This document shows positions 57,481 to 64,000 of a DNA stretch of 64,000 nucleotides, in pieces; the first letter of the stretch is position 1, and the number at the start of each line of letters is the position of its first letter. Origin of the DNA: Sequoia sempervirens. Taxonomy: Eukaryota; Streptophyta; Pinopsida; Cupressales; Cupressaceae. Both the position numbers and the translations under genes were made by a program. Where the stretch lies: NCBI GenBank assembly GCA_007258455.2, contig VDFB02139074.1, positions 1 to 64,000 of the forward strand. The letters run 5' to 3'. The notes beneath the pieces were generated by a model. That model was not told the DNA's origin, searched no databases, and was given only the letters and a program-made list of their open reading frames with translations.

Positions 57481-58762
57481 CCATTTGCAACATGCAAACA
57501 TGTGGTTGATATCGAAGGGTCGTTGAATACTTGCAGACCATGAAATGCTCAAATGGCATGCTAGAGAATGAAAGAAGAACCCTGAAGTTACATGCCATCA
57601 GGTATGTTATCATTGATGGTGAACTCTAGTGGAGAAGCCTAGAGGGTGTATTTCTTAGATGTGTGGATGGTGATCAAGCGAAATACCTTTTGATTGAAAT
57701 GCATAAAGGAGTTTGTGGAGGCCACTATATGGCCAAGACAACAGTGAATAAGGTCTTAAGGGCTGGGTTTTGGTGGCCTAAAGTATTCAAGGATGCACAC
57801 CAACTTGTCCAAAAATGTGATGCATGTCAAAAATTCACAGGAAAGTTGAAATTCTCTAGTACTTTACCGCTCAGACAAGTTTCAGCACTAGCCCCTTTTC
57901 ACTAGTGGTAAATTGACTTTGTTGGAGAAATGGTGATAAAATCTACTGGAGGATATGCTTGGATTTTAGTTGCTACTGACTAGTTCACCAAGTGGGTTAA
58001 GGCCATCCCCACCAAGAAAGCTACTATTAAGCTAGTCATTGATTTCCTCATGAAGAATATTTTGAGCATATTTGGTGTTCCTGAAAGAATTGTGACAGAC
58101 ATTGCAATGTGCTTCAGGTCTGAGGAGTTTATGAAATTTTGTAATGACCATGGTATAAACATATCATATTCATCCTTGTATCATCCCTAGGGAAATGGAC
58201 AAGCCGAGTCCAATAATAAATGCCTCACAAAGATTATTAAACAAGTTCTTGACAAGAATAAGAAGGCTCAAGATTCAAAGTTGCAATTATCATTATGGAC
58301 AGATAGAACCACAATTAAGAAAGATATTCAGAATTCCCCTTTCAACTTGGTGTATGGAGCAAAGGCTAGGATCCCACACAATAATTTGACAAAGATGTAT
58401 AAGTTTGTTTAGGAGTATGATAATGAGATTTGTGATGAGTTGTAGAATAGGATGAATGATCTAGTTGAGTTGTATGAGCTAAGGAGATAAGCTCACAAGA
58501 AAAATGAAAAGCTACAACTTCAAGTTGAGTATCTACATGACAAGCGAGTGGTGCCAAGGAAATTTGAGGTAGGATGTATGGTACTAATGTGGAATGCCTG
58601 ACTGGAGGATAAAGGAAAACATGGTAAGTTTGGTCCCCTGTGGCTTGGCCCATACCTAGTTGTAGATATTCATGGGGAGGATTCTTACTTCTTACAGTCA
58701 CTTGTAGGTGAATTTCTGGAACTACTAGTACATGGAATATTCCTAAAACCCTATTTCTCCTA
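57481..58762 (+). pseudogene. pol: Integrase of the Tat/Ogre-like element
   Basis: HHCC zinc finger: LIEMHKGVCGGHYMAKTTVN, GFWWPKVFKDAHQLVQKCDA + C. Core: IDFVGEMVIKSTGGYAWILV (Asp), VPERIVTDIAMCFRSEEFMK (Asp) and HP*GNGQAESNNKCLTKII (Glu), a D,D-E triad kept as residues despite stops. C-terminal part: EVGCMVLMWNA*LEDKGKHG + KFGPLWLGPYLV. No chromodomain follows; the frame ends at a TAG near 58762. Most stops fit lost Gln or Arg. Confidence 0.87.
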
Positions 58763-58963
58763 AAATAGGCCTTTTTCCATGTACATTGTGTATGATCTAT
58801 AAATTGTGTACATAGTGCTTGGTGTGTTTGCTTCCTAGTTGTGTCCGCTTGCTTTGTCCGGGTAAACTCCTTTTTTTTTATCCCTCTATGTTTGGTTTGC
58901 TCTTCTAGGAGATTTGTTTCTTGCCATACCAACCAGGGGTATGTGTCCCTGAGTATGAGACAC
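58763..58963 (+). other. 3' leader before the second LTR
   Basis: Non-coding. AACCAGGGGTATGTGTCCCT followed by GAGTATGAGACAC precedes the LTR; it takes the place of the polypurine tract, though it is not purely purine. Confidence 0.5.
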
Positions 58964-60265
58964 TATTAGACCCTAAAAAATCCTTGGTATTTTGAGATCT
59001 TTTACCCTCAATGTCAACATGGTATGTTGATTGCAAATAGGGTTTAGGGTTTTACAAACTTGTCATCCAAATTTCCCTTTGGACTTCAGATGTTCTTTTC
59101 CTATGTTGACCTCTTGGTCTAGTCACTAGTAATATAAATTCTCTCTCGAGTCATGGTTTCATGTTTATTACCAACCCCTTCATGTTAAATCATTCGGTTA
59201 TCCCCGGTCGCATACTCTCTTAATTACCCTAAGGTCGATCTTTAATTTTTGCATACAAATAACTTATGCTTAAGTCATGAACTCTTAAGGGGTAAAGTGT
59301 CGTCGACCTAGTTAAGGCCCCCTTTTAATGATTAACTATTGAGTGTTCATGTAGGTTGGCTGGTCACGAGATTGTGGGACTCAATTTGAACCATTCCCCG
59401 TTGGCTCGCTCATTTGAAGTAGATGTAGTTTAATTTTGGCGAGATCAGTGAAACAACACCATGTGTATGTGGGCCTAGCCGATATGTCTTGTCTCAATGC
59501 ACACAACTTTGAAGATCGAAGGTGTTTGGTGGGTGAGGTAATTTGATCGCAGCCATTCCCTGCTAGGTCATAGGGAAAGTTGCAAGTTCTTTAAAAGGTA
59601 GTGAGATCAATGAGGTGTTGACATGTGTGTTCTATGGCTACTGGCGGGTGGGCCCTATTGTCCATAGGGAGAGTCTTCTTAGCATCTTTTTATTAGTTGA
59701 TAGTTTGAGCTAGACCCACATTGTGGATTCAAATGAGTTTGACTCAATCAAAGTTGTTCAAAATATCTAGCTCAACCATGGATCAACGACGTGCTTGAAA
59801 AAATGCAAGTACACCCATTGAAATTGTTTTGCTTCACAGGAGGGGACTCTAATGGTCGAAGTGACCCATAAACTCATTCTACTTACCCAAAAAATTATGT
59901 TTGTGCCTGACGCTTGCTTAATTGAGATTTGGAAATGTGTCTGAGGAAATATAAGAAGCTAAGAAGTAAATTGTAGAAATCGTCTAAGTCGGCATTAGGG
60001 TTTGTCACCATTGAAAGTAGTAAGTACCACAAATGTAGTTCTATGCTTTTTCCAATTTTCTAAACTAGGGTTTGTCCCAATCCACTTTAAAACAAATACT
60101 TTTGATCATTTTTCTTTTATTACTTTTAAAGTTGGAATTAATTTGTGCTTTTAAAACTTGCATCACTACGAATTTCCCAATTTTAGCATTTGTCTTGAGT
60201 TGTATTATAGTTAGGGGTTGAGTAGGTTAAAATCCCTCCAAAGTAATTCTTTCCTATCTAGAGAC
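58964..60265 (+). repeat. Second LTR (plus leader) of the Tat/Ogre-like element
   Basis: Starts TATTAGACCC (TG mutated to TA) and matches 39569-40860 throughout. Like the first copy it is followed by ORF A and not by flanking DNA. Confidence 0.78.
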
Positions 60266-63200
60266 ATGGCTCCAAAGATAAAAGGTGCTTCTTCCTCTAC
60301 CCAGTCTAGAGCCCTTTCTCAAGATGTAATTAATCTGCTACCCTAGTCTACAAATAAGAAATAGATGAAAGGGTCGTGTTTCGTGGCCAAATTGTGAAGG
60401 AGGGTTTGATAGATAAATCTTTCTTTATCAAAGACGCTGAGGTACCCTACACAGGTTGGAAAATGTTCCAACATTGGTTTGGAAATAGAAATCTTGGGTC
60501 TCCTTTCAGTAACCCATGGGATTTGAATATGGGAAGACTAGTCATCCCCAATGTGTACATGGATGTGGACCTTTTAAAAGATATTGTATCAAAGTATGAT
60601 CCAGTTTCTAGGGTGGTCAAGACATATGATGGGGTGGTAATGCTAAAGATAACTTGTGAAGAAATTAAAAAGGTTTTTGACCTACATGAAAGGAATTTGA
60701 GTATGCTTTGGACATGGATGCCATCATAATAGAGTATAATAAGATGAAGGTGTTCATTCGGTAAAAAAAGTTACCTCTGCATACTGTAATGGTTGGGACT
60801 GGGAAACAATGGAGAAGGTTAGGATTTATAATAGAGAGCTAGAACTTCTTCCAATGAATTATTTTTCTGGTTATTTTAGAAAAACTATATACTCTTTCTA
60901 CCAGATTCTAGGTGACAATCCACCTGATACATTACAAAAGGATTATAGTTACTTGGCCTCACATATGCAACATTCACCATACAATACTATTTAGGACTAT
61001 GGAACTTATCTAGCTGACCACATACATAAGGGCTTGGTTAGATTACAAGAAGGAAACCAATGGGTGAAATTCTAGTGGTACTCATTGTTGATGCATATGT
61101 TCTTGTTTAATGGACAAAAGGCCTTTGAGAAAGAGATTACACTAGAAAGGAAGAGGGATGGTGTTGACTTGCCTGTTCAGTGTTGGACCCGTGTTCTAGA
61201 TAGAGATGATAAGAGATACAATTTTGTAATGTTTAGAAATGATTTTGCATCCAAAATAAGGGAAGCCTTAGTATATCGGCCACCTCGGATCCCTAAGGAA
61301 ATCCATGAATTTTCAAGACCGAAGGAGCTAAGGCCATATTTGAATTTGAGCCATAATTGGGGAGATGTGATTTTATATCATGATAGGAAAATTTTTAGGA
61401 TATATCATAGTAGCTTGGGTCCATAAATTTTTCCAACAAATGTTCCTTTGAGAACTGGTTTCCTTGAAATCATGAGACAATTGGGAGCTACCCAAGAAAC
61501 ACATTTACCAAAACTAGCAAGGAAGGGGTCATTCTTCCTAGAATGGATAGTATTTGTAGATTACATTATAACAAAATGGTTAGTGAAGGAACTAGAGCAT
61601 TTGTTAACTCCTTATGAACTAATAACTATGAACCCAAGGAATCATTATGCTGAGCTCTTCATCAGTAAACTCAAAGTAGATAAGAAAATGAGTTCTTTTG
61701 TACATGCCTTTGATTACCCTAAGGATATCATTAGGAATATATCCAACTTTGAGGGGCAGGATAACAGAAAAGCCAAATACTTAGCTTATAGAAAAATGGG
61801 TGAAGCTAAGAGGAAGAAGACTCCTCAATATGATCCCTTTCCAAGTATATAGGGTGATTTCAATAAAGCTATGTATGTCATGGATAACTTTGAGAATGTA
61901 GTGTGTGTTTTGAGAGAGAAAAGAGAGGTTTTATGATAAAGGGAAATCAGTTGTGGTTGAAGAAAATGTTGAAGTGACATTAGAGGAAAGACCTGCTTTC
62001 CAACCTCCCAAACAATTGAAAATTTATTCTAGAAGGAAGAAAATAACAAGTCAGGAAATAAGCCAAATAGCCCCTACTGTCTTTGAAGGACCAAAGGAAG
62101 ATTCCCTAAAAGTTACAATACCACATCCTCCTGCACAGGTCCTTTTACATGTAATTGATTTGGATCGACTTCCTAAAATTTCTGCTCCTTCTAAGCAACC
62201 ACCTCAAAAGAATCAAAGGATTGAAAGAAAAGGTGTGGTTGATTACTCTGACACAGATCAGGATGATATTTATGTCACCCCTAAGGAAATGCAAATAGGA
62301 ATGCCTCCATATGAGGGAGTAATTGTTTCAAGTTCTAGATAGACCATCCTTAGATTGGGAAAGCTCGACATTTGTATACTAAATACTATAGATGATTTGA
62401 GGGTGGAGGCCAGTAAAAAAATTATGGAAGATGATTCTTTCATTGAAACTGCGACATTTCAAGATTTTTGGTGGAAATTCATAGTTGCAATATATGCTGA
62501 GAAGGTAGCCATCGAAAGGATCATGCATCCTGAATCGACTGAAAGTGTCAATGAGGTGAATGTAAGAAGTGCTCTAAAGGATGAGTTTAAGATCAATGCC
62601 CAACAAGGAAGAGATCTTGTAAAGAAGAGTGGTATATTGTTATTACTAGAGTGGAATATTGCATATGCTATTGTTTTAGATGCAATAAGAAGGGTTGAAG
62701 GACCTTTTGTGAAGACAAAGGAAGACTTGGAAATGACACTTTGAGGTTTTTCTTTTAGTGAAGATTGGGATGCATTGGAAATATGGTCATTATCCCATAC
62801 ATTTAAGAAACCAACCTTGGTAGAGCCATCAAAACTTGGTGGATAGTTGCTTGTAAAAAGAGTTGCTAATACCCCAGCCTTGGAAGCTACAGATATGTTG
62901 TTAATGTTGCCAGATTTACTCAGTCGACTATGGAGGGAATAACCTTGGAAAGATATAATCTCAGAGTTAAATATAGTGAGCTTCTGAATGATTATGATAG
63001 CTACAACCAACAAAAAGTAGCTACAATGGAAACTAAACTGGAATTTTATAAACAAAGCGAGGCAATGCGGAGAGAGAGGGGTCAGCGTAGCTCAAACCAC
63101 CCAACTTCAGTTTCTCCAATGAAATCTATGTAGCACTCATTTCATAGCTATTCTCTAGCAATAGTACAATATGATTAGAGACAAGAACCAATTGCAAAGG

Positions 63201-63966
63201 AAGAAACAAATAGACCAAGCTCTAGCTCATCTAATAGAGATCAACTCCTTCTACAAATTGAGTTATATGAGAATTTGTTAGAGAAGGCTCAGGATGCAAT
63301 GTATGAGAACATATCAAAGGTTGTATGCACTTCCTTAAGACATTTGAAAGAGAGAATTTGGGATAGACAAAATAGTGTGAATGACAACTATGCTTTGATG
63401 TTGCGAGCAATGAGGTTATCTCAAAAGGAAAAGATGTTGGCCATACCAACTTTGAATAAATGGGTCCCAAGATTTGAAAGATTAAAGTTGATCTTAGTGG
63501 GAACCGGTCAACACGCAAATAAACTTCATCTGGTGCAACTAGTTTATGATTTTTTTGTGTGAGTTAAGCGCGCATAATTTTCAAGGATATACAACTCCAT
63601 TAGAGCATAAGATAATAGAGTTAATAGCTCAATATACCCATACTGATTTGGCCCCACTACCAAATATTGAGGTTGCAAACTATGAAGTGAAACAATTATA
63701 GACATGAAAGAGGCAATTGGACCAGGTTATTGATTCTTAGGTTGGTGAAATTTGCAAAGAAGTTGATGTCGGTATCTTCAACAATACCTTGGGGAGATTA
63801 ACATTTCTTATTAGCTTCTTGGAGGATTTTGACAAGGAATCCAATGCAGTTGTAACTAAGTATTCCCCTTATAGAAAAGCCATGGATGACATAATGGATT
63901 TTTACTGGCCATCTGAGGAAGAGTATGATGAATGGGAAAGGTTGTATTGTGGCAAGTTTGGTTTGT
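60266..63966 (+). pseudogene. ORF A copy 2 (uninterrupted by insertions)
   Basis: ATG at 60266 (MAPKIKGASSSTQSRALSQD) to TGA at about 63965 after CGKFGL, about 3.7 kb or 1,230 codons. Best open parts are 60376-60729 (VKEGLIDKSFFIKDAEVPYT, RLVIPNVYMDVDLLKDIVSK), 61085-61426 (EITLERKRDGVDLPVQCWTR, VLDRDDKRYNFVMFRNDFAS), 61448-61852 (TGFLEIMRQLGATQETHLPK), 61953-62342 (Pro-rich, SDTDQDDIYVTPKEMQIG), 62355-62744 (GRDLVKKSGILLLLEWNIAY) and 63275-63562 (coiled-coil, LRAMRLSQKEKMLAIPTLNK). Stop positions mostly differ from copy 1, so the two together show the full frame. No known domain recognised. Confidence 0.7.
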
Positions 63967-64000
63967 GAAACATATATTGGGTCATGTATTGTACAAGTTT
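63967..64000. other. Start of the spacer after ORF A copy 2
   Basis: Matches 49959-49992; the element evidently continues past the window. Confidence 0.6.

Larger units (their letters stand above)
39569..64000 (+). mobile_element. Tat/Ogre-like Ty3/gypsy element in LTR-interior-LTR-interior arrangement
   Basis: Order on the plus strand: LTR (39569), ORF A, spacer, gag, protease, RNase H of the archaeal/plant type, RT, gypsy RNase H, integrase, LTR (58964), then ORF A again up to the window end. An extra frame before gag and two RNase H domains are known for the Tat/Ogre branch; the lineage call is inference from those traits. A 5.4-kb insertion (43221-48627) splits the first ORF A. The interior is about 18 kb with the insertion and 12.7 kb without it. 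Confidence 0.8.

Noticed and set aside
58366..58932. 188-codon minus-strand frame
   Set aside because: Antisense to the integrase C-terminus and 3' leader, with no motif; the plus-strand reading is clearly integrase.
62459..63055. 198-codon minus-strand frame
   Set aside because: Antisense to ORF A, whose plus-strand reading is supported by three copies.
1..64000. tRNA, rRNA, CRISPR or organelle DNA insert
   Set aside because: No cloverleaf, rRNA core, spaced-repeat array or organelle gene was seen on reading both strands.

Overview
This is plant nuclear DNA: AT-rich, with no bacterial-style gene layout, no rRNA or tRNA gene and no intact host gene that I can recognise. It is mostly layered, decayed LTR retrotransposons (Ty1/copia and Ty3/gypsy), with a few short inverted-repeat elements and one broken intron-containing gene. 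Old elements with long LTRs, many premature TAG stops and very low gene density suggest a large seed-plant genome. A conifer or other gymnosperm is my best guess, but that is inference.

Layout. 104-2148 (-) is a multi-exon gene of unknown function with phase-0 exons, now carrying five in-frame stops, all TAG. 3240-3903 and 19737-19957 (-) are two halves of one older reading frame, split by a copia element (3904-19736, TSD TAACT) that resembles a Sirevirus. That element has about 2-kb LTRs, a gag relic with zinc knuckles, an extra coiled-coil-like reading frame and a doubled polypurine tract. Its 3' LTR was later hit by a complete 6,042-bp chromovirus (12391-18432, TSD CATAT, 709-bp LTRs, chromodomain). 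The matching site in the 5' LTR is still empty. Three copies and one fragment of a roughly 770-800 bp element with GGGTATGTGCAGG ends are scattered through the left third. 22867-26560 is a second copia element, cut off inside integrase. 27558-35487 (-) is a gypsy-type element with Gag and a protease-like domain but no reverse transcriptase or integrase.

The right 25 kb holds a Tat/Ogre-like Ty3/gypsy lineage arranged LTR - ORF A - gag - PR - RNase H - RT - RNase H - INT - LTR - ORF A. ORF A is a reading frame of about 1,230 codons, upstream of gag, that I cannot assign to a family. It occurs three times: twice on the + strand (40861-49958, split by a 5.4-kb insertion, and 60266-63966) and once, divergent, on the - strand (38830-35488). 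The archaeal/plant-type RNase H domain lies between protease and RT, whereas in Tat elements as I know them it follows the first RNase H.

Across all elements the premature stops fit mainly CAG to TAG, CAA to TAA, CGA to TGA and TGG to TAG or TGA. This is the pattern expected from deamination of methylated cytosine in silenced plant repeats. None of the proteins here looks expressible as it stands.
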